From: Arthrobacter sp. OY3WO11
GTDB lineage: Bacteria > Actinomycetota > Actinomycetes > Actinomycetales > Micrococcaceae
NCBI RefSeq assembly: GCF_001641125.1
Contig: NZ_LWLP01000001.1
Coordinates: 1,272,530 to 1,336,529 of the forward strand
Direction of reading: 5' to 3'
Length of the DNA: 64,000 bases
Below, one piece after another: positions 8,421 to 17,781 of this stretch; position 1 is the first letter of the stretch, and every line of letters starts with the position of its first letter. The notes beneath the pieces were generated by a model. That model ran no database searches. It was not told the DNA's origin and was given only the letters and a program-made list of their open reading frames with translations. The translations under genes were made by a program, and so were the position numbers.

Positions 8421-9766
8421 TGTGCCCCCATCAGGTCGGCTGCGGTTTCGATGAACTTGGAGTGGTGGCTGACGCCGGCAAACTCAGGCCGTGCCAGCAG
8501 CGCCGTATGGACGGGGACGGTGGTCTTGACTCCTTCAATGTGTGTTGCCTCCAGGGCCGCCAGGGTAGCTGCGATGGCTGACTCACGGTCCGGGGCATGG
8601 ACGATCAGCTTGGCCAGGAGGGAGTCGTAGTAGGGGCTCACAACCGAGCCCGCCTCCACTCCGGTGTCCACGCGGATTCCCTCACCCGACGGCCATTCCA
8701 GGGACCGGATGACCCCCGGGCTGGGGAAGAAATGATGGTTGGGGTCTTCTGCGTTGATGCGGCATTCGATGGCATGGCCCGTGAAACGCACATCATCCTG
8801 GGAAATGGACATGGCTCCGGTGGAGGCAATCAGCAGTTGCTCGCGGACCAGGTCCACGCCGGTGATCTGCTCGGTGACGGGGTGCTCCACCTGGATCCGT
8901 GTGTTCATCTCAATGAATGCGGCCTCGTGGTTGACGGGGTCGTACAGGAACTCCACCGTCCCGGCTCCGTGGTAGCCGCATTGGCGGGCAAGGGCCACGG
9001 AAGACTCACGGATGGTGGTGCGGACCGCCTCCGGAAGGTCCGGGGCCGGGGCTTCCTCCAGCACCTTTTGGGAACGGCGCTGCATGGAACAGTCGCGGTC
9101 GCCCAGGTGGATGAAGTTTGTCCCGTCACCGAGGATTTGCACCTCAACGTGGCGGGCATGCTCCACGAACCGTTCCAGGTAGACGGTGGCGTCGCCGAAG
9201 ACGGCGCTGGCCTCACCCCGTGCCATTTCGATGGTTGCCAGAAGCTCGCTTTCGTCGTGCACGAAGCGGATGCCCCTGCCGCCGCCTCCGGCGGAAGCCT
9301 TCACCACCAGCGGGTACCCGATGCCCCGCGCAATGTCCACTGCGTCCGCCGCCGGGTCCAGGGGCCCGTCCGACCCCCGCAGCACGGGAACCCCGGCCTT
9401 GGCTGCCGACTCCCGGGCCAGGGACTTGTTGCCCATCATGGCGATGGTGTCCGCGTTCGGGCCGACCCAGGTCAGGCCGGCGTCTGCGACTTTCCGGGCG
9501 AAGTCGGCATTTTCCGAGAGGAAGCCGTAGCCAGGGTGCACGGCGTCGCACCCCTGGTCACGGGCTGCGGCGACCAGGGCGTCCTGGTTCAGGTAGCTGG
9601 CCGCTGCCTGGGCGGGGCCAACCACCACGTAGTGGTCCGCTGACCGGGCTGCCAGTGACTCCGCGTCGGGCTCGCTGACCCCCAGGACTGTCTCGATACC
9701 CATTTCGCGGGCGGTCCTGGCGATCCGCACGGCGATCTCGCCACGGTTTGCGATGAACAGTTTCAT
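8417..9766 (-). CDS. accC: Biotin carboxylase (acetyl-CoA carboxylase AccC-type)
   Basis: A 449-residue ATP-grasp biotin carboxylase of standard length. Features in order are the N-terminal fold KLFIANRGEIAVRIARTARE, the phosphate-binding glycine loop (KASAGGGGRGIRF), the EAPAPDLPE segment, and EMNTRIQVEHPVTEQITGVDLV with the catalytic glutamate/arginine motif. In this operon it sits between a BCCP-like protein and pxpB. Such pairs are often found with pxp genes and may carboxylate an intermediate or assist the oxoprolinase. The exact role in this context is not settled. Confidence 0.92.
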   Translation of the reverse strand: MKLFIANRGEIAVRIARTAREMGIETVLGVSEPDAESLAARSADHYVVVGPAQAAASYLNQDALVAAARDQGCDAVHPGYGFLSENADFARKVADAGLTWVGPNADTIAMMGNKSLARESAAKAGVPVLRGSDGPLDPAADAVDIARGIGYPLVVKASAGGGGRGIRFVHDESELLATIEMARGEASAVFGDATVYLERFVEHARHVEVQILGDGTNFIHLGDRDCSMQRRSQKVLEEAPAPDLPEAVRTTIRESSVALARQCGYHGAGTVEFLYDPVNHEAAFIEMNTRIQVEHPVTEQITGVDLVREQLLIASTGAMSISQDDVRFTGHAIECRINAEDPNHHFFPSPGVIRSLEWPSGEGIRVDTGVEAGSVVSPYYDSLLAKLIVHAPDRESAIAATLAALEATHIEGVKTTVPVHTALLARPEFAGVSHHSKFIETAADLMGAQ

Positions 9767-9775
9767 GGGCTGGCT

Positions 9776-10015
9776 TTATCCTTCCCGAATGGCGGCGATG
9801 GTGTCGCCGGGGTTGACCATGTCGCCTTCATTGACTTCAAAGAATTCAAGGGTTCCGGCGACGTCGGACTGGATCTCGGTGAACTGCTTCATGATTTCCA
9901 CGATGCCGATGGTCTGGCCGACTTCGATGGTGTCGCCTTCATTGGCGAAGGGGGGTTTGCCGGGGCCGGGCTTGCGGTAGAAGACTCCGGGAAGGGGCGA
10001 AACGATCGTGGCCAT
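9776..10015 (-). CDS. accB: Biotin carboxyl-carrier-like single-domain protein
   Basis: A 79-residue biotinyl domain. The family motif is present as VEIMKQFTEI with the biotinylatable lysine at K43, in place of the commoner EAMKM. The protein is only the swinging-arm domain, without the N-terminal extension of housekeeping AccB. The ATG at 10015 is chosen because the frame continues upstream (to 10612) only as antisense of pxpA. It lies 13 bases from the end of pxpA and 9 bases before accC, so it is surely co-expressed as the partner of the biotin carboxylase. Confidence 0.88.
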   Translation of the reverse strand: MATIVSPLPGVFYRKPGPGKPPFANEGDTIEVGQTIGIVEIMKQFTEIQSDVAGTLEFFEVNEGDMVNPGDTIAAIREG

Positions 10016-10028
10016 GTGCTGCTCGCTT

Positions 10029-10793
10029 TCAGGAGTGGGTGGATCGGGATGAGTCGAGTGCCTTGCGCACCGCGGAGGCGACGGCGACGGCATTGGGAGC
10101 GTCCGAATGGACGCAGATGCTCTGGAACGTGATGTCCAACGGAGTGCCATCGACGGCGGGCACGGGCTTGCCTGCCACCGCCCGGCTGACGCGTTCTGCG
10201 GCCGCGGCCGGGTCCGTGGGCGCGGGCCGGCGCTGGATGAGGAGCTCGCCGCCCGGGCCGTAGTTGAGGTCCACGTAGAGTTCCGCAACGAAGTCCACGC
10301 CCATGGCACGGCACACGGATTCGTGGGCGGTGCCGGCGAGGCCGTAAAACGGAACACCGAACTGTTTGGCTGTCCCGGCCGCGGCCTGCATGAGCTCTTC
10401 GTCGCCGGCGAGCATGCCGTACAGGGCGCCGTGGGGCTTGATGTGGTTGAGGGACAACCCGTTCTTCGCCAGGAAAGCGGTGAGGGCCCCGGTTTGGTAA
10501 AGGATGATCGATTCAACCTCGTCGGGGGTAAGGACCATGCGGCGGCGGCCGAAACCCATGGGATCGGGGAGCCCGGGATGGGCTCCGACGGCAACGCCAT
10601 GTTCAGCGGCAAGGGCCACCGTCCGGTTCATGACGTCCGGGTCCCCTGCGTGGTAGCCGCAGGCGACGTTGGCGACATCGATGATGTCCATCAGGGCAAC
10701 GTCGTTTCCGAACTCGTGCAATCCGAAGCCTTCACCCATGTCTGAGTTCAGGAGCACCCGGGCAGGCGTGGTTTCCGTCACGTTTTTTTGCAT
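10029..10793 (-). CDS. pxpA: 5-oxoprolinase subunit A (LamB/YcsF family)
   Basis: A 254-residue LamB/YcsF-family protein of standard length. Signature stretches are LLNSDMGEGFGLHEFGND, ANVACGYHAGDP, VGAHPGLPDPMGFGRRRM, VALAAEHGV, and HIKPHGALYGM. It starts the minus-strand operon pxpA-BCCP-accC-pxpB-pxpC and is divergent from a PucR-type regulator across 100 bases. Together with PxpB and PxpC it should open pyroglutamate to glutamate with ATP hydrolysis in the cytoplasm. Confidence 0.92.
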   Translation of the reverse strand: MQKNVTETTPARVLLNSDMGEGFGLHEFGNDVALMDIIDVANVACGYHAGDPDVMNRTVALAAEHGVAVGAHPGLPDPMGFGRRRMVLTPDEVESIILYQTGALTAFLAKNGLSLNHIKPHGALYGMLAGDEELMQAAAGTAKQFGVPFYGLAGTAHESVCRAMGVDFVAELYVDLNYGPGGELLIQRRPAPTDPAAAAERVSRAVAGKPVPAVDGTPLDITFQSICVHSDAPNAVAVASAVRKALDSSRSTHS

Positions 10794-10893
10794 GCAGGCA
10801 ACGGTACAGAGACGGCGTCCGTGCCGGAATTGGGCGGATAGCCGAAAATGGACGGGCAGACTATGCTTTGTGCACTACGTCGGAGGAACTGCC

Positions 10894-12339
10894 ATGCGTG
10901 TCGCCGAGCTACTGGCGGATCGGGCGCTGAACATCCGCCTCGCCGTGCCGGGCAGTCCGGAACGCCTCGCCCGGCCCATTGCATGGTGCGCGCCCACGGA
11001 GCACATGGACCCCACGCCCTTCCTCAGCGTCAACGCACTGCTGCTGACCAACGGGATGGGCCTCAATGTCAAGGACTACCGCATCTGGGATGCCTACGTT
11101 GAGCGACTGATGTCCGTGCCCGTGTCGGGTCTGGTTTTCGGCCTGGGCGCTGCCCACCGCGAACTGCCGGCCGGCCTGGTGAAGGCCTGCGAAGCCTATG
11201 GCCTTCCGTTGCTTGAGCTGCCTCCGGAGGTGCCGTTCGTCCTGGTGATGAGGCATGTAGACAGGATCATCGCGGCCGAACGCTATGCCGAGCTGCGCGC
11301 CGGGTGGGAGCTGGCGGATGAGTGCACCAGGCTGGCGGCGGGCGGCCAATCCCTGGCCCAGGTACTGGAGCGGGTGGCCGCCACGATCCGGGCCCGGGTG
11401 GCGGTCCTTGACCACAACGGCTTTGAACTTATCTCAGCAGGAACAGCGGGCGGCGGAACGGCCCGGACCACCTTGAGCCTGCCCAGCGGTGGAATCCTCC
11501 GGTTCAGGCTGGCCATCGAGGGGATCAAGAGCAGCCTGGTGCTGCAGCCTCTGTTGGGGCCCGTGGCTGCGGTCATTGCCATGCAGCTGAGCTACACCCT
11601 TGGTTCGCGGTCGCCCCTGCACTCGCGGGAAGCCGCGCGGTTCATGGAGGCGCTCTATGAAGCCAGGGGAACGCCGTCGGCATCCCTGCGGCGCTACGCA
11701 GTGGAGACGGGGTTCGAACCCGAGGGGGAGTGGGGTGTGGTGCTGATCGGCGGCGCAGGGGAGGTTGCGCCGGCCAAGCTGAGGACCATCGCCTGGCGGG
11801 TGCGGGTGGGCCTGCAGGCTGAATACAGCACCGTGCGGTTCATGGAGGAGGCCGGCCTCACCACACTGCTGGTGCAGCGCGGGGAAGCCGGGATGGAACT
11901 GATGGACGCCGTCCGGAAGTCTTTCGACGACGCACCGGAACTGTCCGCCGTCGTCTCCGGGTGCGGGACCCTGGACGAACTGCCGCTGGTGCTGCAGCTG
12001 GCCCGCCGCCGGGTAGGAGAGCCGGGGCTCCACCGGGCGCCGGTTGCAGACCTTGCCGGCGTGGTGGAGGGCCTGCCCGGTCCGGGACTGGCGGGAATGT
12101 CCCGGCGCCTGCTGGCGCCTTTGATGTCCGACGGCGGCACGGCCTTGCGCGAAACGCTTGAGGCGTACCTGCGGCACAGCGGGAATACCCGCGAGACCTG
12201 CAGGGAGCTCTTCATCCACCGCAATACCTTGGCGTACAGGCTGCGCAAGATCGAGGAGCTTCTGCAGGTTGACCTGGATGACGGCGAAGTCCGCGCCACC
12301 TGCCTGCTGGCATTGAAGATCGTGGGCGGCGGAAGTTAG
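10894..12339 (+). CDS. PucR family transcriptional regulator
   Basis: A 481-residue protein starting at the ATG at 10894 behind a GGAGG ribosome site; the frame can be read further upstream to 10669 but only antisense to pxpA. The N-terminal PucR domain begins VAELLADRALNIRLAVPGS and includes the LLLTNGMGL segment. The C-terminal HTH_30 domain reads TLEAYLRHSGNTRETCRELFIHRNTLAYRLRKIEELL. Members control purine, amide and amino-acid catabolism. Divergent placement makes it the likely activator or repressor of the pxp operon. Its TAG stop overlaps the TAA of the convergent LacI gene by 4 bases. Confidence 0.9.
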   Translation: MRVAELLADRALNIRLAVPGSPERLARPIAWCAPTEHMDPTPFLSVNALLLTNGMGLNVKDYRIWDAYVERLMSVPVSGLVFGLGAAHRELPAGLVKACEAYGLPLLELPPEVPFVLVMRHVDRIIAAERYAELRAGWELADECTRLAAGGQSLAQVLERVAATIRARVAVLDHNGFELISAGTAGGGTARTTLSLPSGGILRFRLAIEGIKSSLVLQPLLGPVAAVIAMQLSYTLGSRSPLHSREAARFMEALYEARGTPSASLRRYAVETGFEPEGEWGVVLIGGAGEVAPAKLRTIAWRVRVGLQAEYSTVRFMEEAGLTTLLVQRGEAGMELMDAVRKSFDDAPELSAVVSGCGTLDELPLVLQLARRRVGEPGLHRAPVADLAGVVEGLPGPGLAGMSRRLLAPLMSDGGTALRETLEAYLRHSGNTRETCRELFIHRNTLAYRLRKIEELLQVDLDDGEVRATCLLALKIVGGGS

Positions 12340-13391
12340 TTGGCGGCCACTTCCGCCGCCGCCCTGGCAGCGCTGCTTTCCCGCACGCACAGCGTGGGCT
12401 TCAACCGAGCAGGTTCTGGTTTTTCACCCCTGAGCACGGCCTGGATGAGCTGCACTGCCGTCCGCCCAATGTCCGCGATGGGGGAGTGGACCGAGGTCAG
12501 CGGAATGGGAAGTTCGGCCGCGAGGGAGGTGTCGTTGTAGCCCACCACGGCCACGTCCTCACCTACCGTGAGGCCGTGGGAGCGAAAGGCTCCCATCGCT
12601 CCAATGGCGGCGAAATCGTTGACGGCAAAGATGGCGGTGGGCCGCGGCCTGCCCCTGGCGAGGATCTCTTCCCCGGCCTCCCGGCCGCCGGCCGTATCGA
12701 ACCGTGACCACACCACGTCATCGTCGGAGATGGTGCCGCCCAGCGACCGCCAGCGGTCCAGGAAGCCGGCAGTGCGGTCGACGGCGGTGCTTGCGTACGG
12801 TTCACCGGCAATCACCGCCACCTGCCGGTGGCCCATCTCCCACAGGTGGCTGGCCACGAGTTCGCCGCCGACGACGTCATCGCAGGTGGCAGACGGGTAG
12901 CCGGGCACCCGGCGGTTCATCAGCACGAACGGGACCTTCCGGTCGGTCAGTTCCTGCAGGAGGCCGCCGTCAAGGTGGGCGTCACCAATGATGAGTCCGT
13001 CCACCCGGCGCGCCAGCATGAGGTCGATCTTCCGCCGTTGTTCCTCGGGATCATCGCGCGAGTTCATCACGAAGGCGGAGTACCCCACCTCGGCTGAGGC
13101 CTCGTCGATGCCCTCGTACATGATGGCCAGGACCAGGTCCGAAAGCCGGGGGACGATGACGCCGAGGAGTTTGGTCCGCCGGGTGCGAAGGCTGGCGGCC
13201 TGCGGGTCGGGGGAGTAACCAAGCTTGCGGGCCAGTTCGCGGACGCGCTCGGCGGTGGCAGCCGAGGCGGCTCCCTTGGCCACATCGGAGCCGGAATGCA
13301 GAACCCTGGAGACGGTCGACGGATGGACGCCCAGCTCCCGGGCCAAATCCTTCAGCGTGACCGTCCGGCCGCCGTCGGCCTTTTCTTTCAT
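12336..13391 (-). CDS. LacI family transcriptional repressor
   Basis: A 351-residue LacI/GalR protein: N-terminal HTH and hinge (VTLKDLARELGVHPSTVSRVLH, then LGYSPDPQAASLRTRRTKLLGVIVP) followed by a periplasmic-binding-like effector domain with typical VDGLIIGD, DDVVGGELVASHLWEMGH and FAVNDFAAIGAM segments. It is divergent from the seven-gene catabolic operon, whose leader contains two palindromes of the LacI-type form with a central CG. It most likely represses that operon in the absence of its substrate. Confidence 0.92.
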   Translation of the reverse strand: MKEKADGGRTVTLKDLARELGVHPSTVSRVLHSGSDVAKGAASAATAERVRELARKLGYSPDPQAASLRTRRTKLLGVIVPRLSDLVLAIMYEGIDEASAEVGYSAFVMNSRDDPEEQRRKIDLMLARRVDGLIIGDAHLDGGLLQELTDRKVPFVLMNRRVPGYPSATCDDVVGGELVASHLWEMGHRQVAVIAGEPYASTAVDRTAGFLDRWRSLGGTISDDDVVWSRFDTAGGREAGEEILARGRPRPTAIFAVNDFAAIGAMGAFRSHGLTVGEDVAVVGYNDTSLAAELPIPLTSVHSPIADIGRTAVQLIQAVLRGEKPEPARLKPTLCVRESSAARAAAEVAAN

Positions 13392-13466
13392 GTCCCTCTC
13401 CTGCCCACCGGGGTCACTGTAGCCCAGGTCCGGGGCCGTGGCTGCTAAAGCCTGCCGGGGCGACTC

Positions 13467-13495
13467 TTGACGTGACCCGCTTCACATCCTATAGT
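13467..13495 (+). promoter_or_regulatory. Strong sigma-70-type promoter of the asparaginase-deacetylase operon
   Basis: TTGACG (13467-13472) and TATAGT (13490-13495) are separated by exactly 17 bases, an excellent match to the consensus. The first LacI-type palindrome begins 12 bases downstream, on or just past the expected start site. Confidence 0.75.
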
Positions 13496-13507
13496 CATTC
13501 CTCGACG

Positions 13508-13527
13508 CTACCCAAACGTTTGGGTAG
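13508..13527. promoter_or_regulatory. LacI-type operator O1
   Basis: A perfect 20-bp palindrome, CTACCCAAACGTTTGGGTAG, with the central CG and symmetric arms of LacI/GalR-family operators. It covers the predicted transcription start, where a bound repressor would block RNA polymerase. Confidence 0.85.
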
Positions 13528-13609
13528 AGATTTCCCATACTTTCTCCTGGCGCCCCACCGCCGGCGCCGCCCGCCCTGAACATGCAACAACCGTTATCCG
13601 CGGAAGGTT

Positions 13610-13625
13610 ACCCAATCGATTGGGT
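13610..13625. promoter_or_regulatory. LacI-type operator O2 in the leader
   Basis: A perfect 16-bp palindrome, ACCCAATCGATTGGGT, shares the ACCCAA/TTGGGT arms and spacing with O1. Its centre is 100 bases downstream of O1 and 42 bases before the asparaginase start. Two such sites could support a repression loop or a transcription roadblock. Confidence 0.8.
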
Positions 13626-13659
13626 TGCGGACCGCGCGCAGCAAACCACCGGAGCTGAA

Positions 13660-14679
13660 ATGACTGTTACCGACTCCCACGTCGTGCTGCTGGCCACTGG
13701 AGGCACCATCTCGTCGCGTTCTTCCCAGGGCGGCGGCGCCGTCGCCTCCGATACCGGCGAGCAGGTGTTCCAAGCCCTGGGCTCGCCCGTCTCCCACCCC
13801 GTCCGGGTGCTGGACGTGTTCCAGAAAGGGTCCTACCTCCTGACGTTCGACGACATGCTCAGGATTTGCGCCACCATCGAGGAGGTCCTCAAGGACCCCA
13901 AGGTCCTGGGCGTGGTGGTGACCCACGGGACGGACACCATGGAGGAGACCGCCTACCTCGCCGACCTGACCCACAGGGACGAGCGGCCAGTCGTTTTCAC
14001 CGGCTCGCAACGGGCTGCTGACGCCGAAGCTCCCGACGGGCCGGACAACCTGGCCCGGGCCATCGCCGTCGCAGGCTCGAAAGAGGGAAGGGGTAAAGGC
14101 GTGATGGTGCATTTTGCGGGCACCATCTTTCCGGCCGCCGGCGTCCGGAAAAGCCAAACTCTTCGGCTCAATGCTTTTGCGAACCCCGATTTTGGGGTAC
14201 TTGGCCAAGTATCAGCCCAGGGAGAAGTTGCCATGGCGGGCGGCGGCAGCAGGCTTGAGGCCCTGCCCCTGCCCCAGCCGGGCGGCCGCTCCCCTCGGGT
14301 GGACCTCGTTGCCGCCTACCCCGGCGCCGACTCCACCCTGATGCATGCCGCCCTTGAAGCAGGAGCGGAAGGCATCATCCTGCAAGGTACCGGAAGTGGC
14401 AATGCCAACCGCAGCCTCTGCTCCGAGGTCGCCGCCGCGGTGGCGTCCGGCGTCGTGGTGGTCACCAGCACGCGCGTGGACGCCGGCCCTGTGGTCCCTA
14501 TCTATGGGGCCGGCGGGGGCGGTGAAGACCTCCGGGCCGCCGGGGCTATCGGCTCCGGCCACCTCCGGCCGTCACAGTCGCTGATCCTGCTCAGCCTCCT
14601 GCTCAGGATCAACCCCGACCGGAAGCGGATCACCGAGATCTTCACCCAACGAGGGAGGCCTCCTGAACCTTCCGCCTGA
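13660..14679 (+). CDS. L-asparaginase-family amidohydrolase
   Basis: A 339-residue type I/II-like asparaginase fold. Both active-site signatures are present: LLATGGTISS (threonine nucleophile near T13-T16) and VVTHGTDTMEETAY (T91-D92). The ATG at 13660 has a GGAG ribosome site; a longer frame from 13582 crosses operator O2 and is rejected. There is no clear signal peptide, so it should act in the cytoplasm, releasing ammonia from asparagine or another amide. As first gene of an operon without other asparagine genes, a non-asparagine half-amide substrate is plausible. Confidence 0.88.
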   Translation: MTVTDSHVVLLATGGTISSRSSQGGGAVASDTGEQVFQALGSPVSHPVRVLDVFQKGSYLLTFDDMLRICATIEEVLKDPKVLGVVVTHGTDTMEETAYLADLTHRDERPVVFTGSQRAADAEAPDGPDNLARAIAVAGSKEGRGKGVMVHFAGTIFPAAGVRKSQTLRLNAFANPDFGVLGQVSAQGEVAMAGGGSRLEALPLPQPGGRSPRVDLVAAYPGADSTLMHAALEAGAEGIILQGTGSGNANRSLCSEVAAAVASGVVVVTSTRVDAGPVVPIYGAGGGGEDLRAAGAIGSGHLRPSQSLILLSLLLRINPDRKRITEIFTQRGRPPEPSA

Positions 14680-14723
14680 CACCCCAGAACACCCCGGTTT
14701 GTACACAGTGAAAGGAAAATCTC

Positions 14724-15614
14724 ATGGCTAAGGACATTCAAGTCGCTTTCGGCGTGGACGTTGACGCAGTGGCGGGCATGCTCGGCTCCTATGGAGGCGA
14801 GGACTCCCCGTGCGACATCAGCAGGGGCCTGTTCAGCGGCGAAGTGGGGGGACCGCGGCTGATCCGGTTGTTCCAGAAATACAACCTCCCGGCGACCTGG
14901 TTCGTGCCGGGCCACTCGATCGAGACCTTCCCCGAGCTGACGCAGATGATCGTCGACGCCGGACACGAGATCGGCGTGCACGGATATTCGCACGAAAACC
15001 CGATTGCCATGACCCGGGAACAGGAGACCGCCATCCTGGACCGCTCGATCGAACTGATCGAGAAGGTTTCCGGGCGCCGGCCCACGGGCTACGTGGCGCC
15101 GTGGTGGGAGTTCTCACCTGTCACGAACGAAATCCTCCTTGAACGGGGCATCAAATACGACCACTCCCTGATGCACCGTGACTTCGAGCCGTACTACGTC
15201 CGCGTGGGCGACTCGTGGAAAAAGATCGACTACACCAAGGACGCCCAGACGTGGATGGAGCCGCTGGTGCGCGGGCAGGAAACGGACCTGGTGGAGATCC
15301 CGGCCAACTGGTACCTCGATGACCTCCCGCCCATGATGTTCATCAAGGCGGCACCGAACTCGCACGGGTTCGTCAACCCCCGCGACATCGAGGAAATGTG
15401 GCGGGACCAGTTCGACTGGGTCTACCGCGAAATGGACCAGGCCGTCTTCACCATGACCATCCACCCGGACGTCTCCGGCCGCCCGCAGGTGCTGCTCATG
15501 CTTGAGCGCCTGATCGAGCACATCAACTCGCACGAGGGCGTCACCTGGTGCACGTTCGACCAGATCGCCGACTCCTTCCTTGCCCGCAGCCCCCGAAAGG
15601 AAAACCACTCATGA
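14724..15614 (+). CDS. Polysaccharide-deacetylase-like (CE4/NodB-fold) hydrolase, cytoplasmic
   Basis: A 296-residue NodB-homology protein. The metal-binding pattern is visible: [10 protein letters not shown] (D11/D13) and HGYSHENP (H86xxxH90), with a later HPDVSGRP segment. No signal peptide or membrane segment exists, which argues against cell-wall deacetylation. Cytoplasmic members of this fold include allantoinase PuuE and bacterial cyclic imidases. Its place between an asparaginase-like amidohydrolase and an MFS importer suits ring opening of an imported cyclic amide or imide (inference). The ribosome site is AAGGAAA. Confidence 0.85.
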   Translation: MAKDIQVAFGVDVDAVAGMLGSYGGEDSPCDISRGLFSGEVGGPRLIRLFQKYNLPATWFVPGHSIETFPELTQMIVDAGHEIGVHGYSHENPIAMTREQETAILDRSIELIEKVSGRRPTGYVAPWWEFSPVTNEILLERGIKYDHSLMHRDFEPYYVRVGDSWKKIDYTKDAQTWMEPLVRGQETDLVEIPANWYLDDLPPMMFIKAAPNSHGFVNPRDIEEMWRDQFDWVYREMDQAVFTMTIHPDVSGRPQVLLMLERLIEHINSHEGVTWCTFDQIADSFLARSPRKENHS

Positions 15615-17002
15615 CTACGCAACAGACCGACGTCGATCTGTCCCAGCCGGGACCGGGTGAAAAGCGCAGGTTCCCGGTCTTTTCCAAGCGTCATACCACC
15701 ACTGCTACCGTCCTTGCCCTGCTGGCCTGGACTGTCGCCGTTTTCGATTACGGACTCTTCGGCACACTTCTGCCCGCCATGCAGGAGGAGTTCGGCTGGA
15801 CTGAACCGGAAGCCTATGCGATCAACACATGGATCGCCGTCGGCACAGCCATCGTCTGCTTCGGCATCGGCCCTGTCATCGACCGGCTGGGGCGGCGCAA
15901 AGGCATGATGGTCACCGTGGGCGGAACCGCCGTCGTCTCCGGTCTGACGGCACTGATCCCCACCGGCATTCCGATCCTGAGCAACACCCTGCTCGTCATT
16001 GTCCGGTCTTTCGGAGGCCTTGGATTCTCCGAACAGGCCGTTAATGCCACCTACATGAACGAGGTCTACCAGGTCACCGAGGTCCGGGACAAGCGCAAGC
16101 GGCCCGGTTTCCACTACTCCTTCATCCAGGGCGGCTGGCCGCTGGGCTTCCTGCTCGCCAGTGCCCTCGCCCTCGTGCTGCTCCCGTCCCTCGGCTGGCG
16201 GGCCCTGTACCTCGTTGCAACGGTTCCGGCCGCGGTCATCGTCTGGCTTATCGCCAAGAAGCTCAAGGAGACGCCCCAGTTCGAACTGCACCACAAACTC
16301 ACTGAACTCGAGAAGAGCGGCAAATCAGGGGAAGCACACGCCCTCGCCCATGCTTACGGCGTCGAGCACTCCTCGGCTGCCCCGCTGAAGCGCATCTGGG
16401 AACCGCACCTGGCCCGTAATACCGTCGTCTTCTCGCTGGCCTGGATCTTCAATTTCTTCGGCATCATGATCTTCAGCGTCCTGGGAACCTCCGTGTTGAA
16501 AAACGCCAAGGGCGTGGAGCTCGCCGACGCTTTCTGGATGCTGATCATCATTAACCTCTTGGCCTACTTCGGCTACGTCTTCCACGGCTGGTTTGGCGAC
16601 AAGATCGGGCGTAAACGCACGATCATCGGCGGCTGGATCCTCTCCGGCATTTCCTTCGCCATCATGCTCAGCCCCATTGTCACCAGCCCCTTCATGATCA
16701 TTCTTACCTACGGCGCCGGGCTGTTCTTCCTGGTCGGACCCTACGCCGCGATCCAGTACTTCATGGCCGAGTGCTACCCCGTGAGCTGCCGCGCTACCGG
16801 CACGGCCTTCATCGGCGCCATGAGCCAGCCCGGCACAATTCTCGGCGGCGCGCTGTTCACCATAGCGGCAGCCAGTGCCGGAACCGGCGCTGCAGCCCTG
16901 TGGGTCGGAGCGGCCGGAACGCTGTTCTCCGGACTCCTGATGATCGCCGCCAAGCCCCCCGCTGAAGCACTTCTGGAGGACCACCCGCATGACGTCCCTT
17001 AA
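15611..17002 (+). CDS. MFS transporter, sugar/organic-acid porter type
   Basis: A 463-residue major facilitator with about 12 membrane segments. Motif A is seen as DRLGRRKG after the second segment and repeated as GDKIGRKRT in the second half. The ATG at 15611 overlaps the deacetylase stop (ATGA), so it is translated as part of the same operon. The early acidic segment [19 protein letters not shown] resembles proton symporters for organic anions such as aromatic acids and sialate. It probably brings in the operon's substrate. Confidence 0.88.
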   Translation: MTTQQTDVDLSQPGPGEKRRFPVFSKRHTTTATVLALLAWTVAVFDYGLFGTLLPAMQEEFGWTEPEAYAINTWIAVGTAIVCFGIGPVIDRLGRRKGMMVTVGGTAVVSGLTALIPTGIPILSNTLLVIVRSFGGLGFSEQAVNATYMNEVYQVTEVRDKRKRPGFHYSFIQGGWPLGFLLASALALVLLPSLGWRALYLVATVPAAVIVWLIAKKLKETPQFELHHKLTELEKSGKSGEAHALAHAYGVEHSSAAPLKRIWEPHLARNTVVFSLAWIFNFFGIMIFSVLGTSVLKNAKGVELADAFWMLIIINLLAYFGYVFHGWFGDKIGRKRTIIGGWILSGISFAIMLSPIVTSPFMIILTYGAGLFFLVGPYAAIQYFMAECYPVSCRATGTAFIGAMSQPGTILGGALFTIAAASAGTGAAALWVGAAGTLFSGLLMIAAKPPAEALLEDHPHDVP

Positions 17003-17756
17003 CAAAGTTGCCATCATCACCGGTGCCGCGAGCGGCATCGGCCGCGCCCTCGCCGTCCACTACGCCCGCCAGGGAGTGGTGTCAGTCATCGGCACCTTCC
17101 CCGGCGACCCCCACGATCCGGAGGAGACCCTCCGACTGGTCAAGGAGGCCAACGGTGAGGCGGTGATCCACGAAGTGGATGTCCGCACCACCGCATCCGT
17201 GGACGCCCTTGCCCAGCGGGCCGTGGACGAGTACGGACGGCTGGACTACGCCATCGCCAACGCCGGCATCCTCCGCAATTCCCCGCTGGGGGAGATGACT
17301 GACGAGCGCTGGCACGACATGCTCAACGTTGACCTCACCGGCGTGCTGCGCACGCTTCGTGCCGGGGCGGAGAGAATGACCGACGGCGGTGCGCTGGTTG
17401 CGGTCTCCTCCATCGCCGGCGGGGTGTACGGGTGGGAGGAACACGCCCACTATGCCGCCGCCAAGGCCGGCGTCCTGGGCCTGGTCCGCAGTGTGGCCGT
17501 GGAACTCGGCCCCCGGCAGATCCGCGCCAACGCGGTGATTCCGGGCCTTATTGAGACCCCGCAGTCCCTGGACCCGGTGAATTCGCTGGGGCCCGAAGGG
17601 CTGCAGCGGGCCGGGAAGGACATCCCGTGGGGCCGCGTGGGAACGCCGGATGAGGTGGCCAGCGTTATCGGGTTCCTCACCTCCGATGAGTCCCGCTACA
17701 TCACGGGGCAGGCGCTGGTGGTTGACGGCGGCCTCACCGTGAAGATGCGCGCCTGA
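16989..17756 (+). CDS. Short-chain dehydrogenase/reductase (SDR)
   Basis: A 255-residue classical SDR. The cofactor motif is TGAASGIG, followed by NAG (IANAG), a serine in AVSSIAGG, and the active-site HYAAAK (YxxxK). The C-terminal [10 protein letters not shown] ends the fold. It overlaps the transporter by 14 bases. The residue after the second beta-strand could not be used to settle NAD versus NADP. Substrate unknown. Confidence 0.9.
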   Translation: MTSLNKVAIITGAASGIGRALAVHYARQGVVSVIGTFPGDPHDPEETLRLVKEANGEAVIHEVDVRTTASVDALAQRAVDEYGRLDYAIANAGILRNSPLGEMTDERWHDMLNVDLTGVLRTLRAGAERMTDGGALVAVSSIAGGVYGWEEHAHYAAAKAGVLGLVRSVAVELGPRQIRANAVIPGLIETPQSLDPVNSLGPEGLQRAGKDIPWGRVGTPDEVASVIGFLTSDESRYITGQALVVDGGLTVKMRA

Positions 17757-17781
17757 CAGCCACCCAGAAGGAAAGGACACC

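Noticed and set aside
13582..13659. Extended asparaginase start
   Set aside because: It would translate through operator O2 and has no ribosome site; ATG 13660 has GGAG and the family N-terminus.
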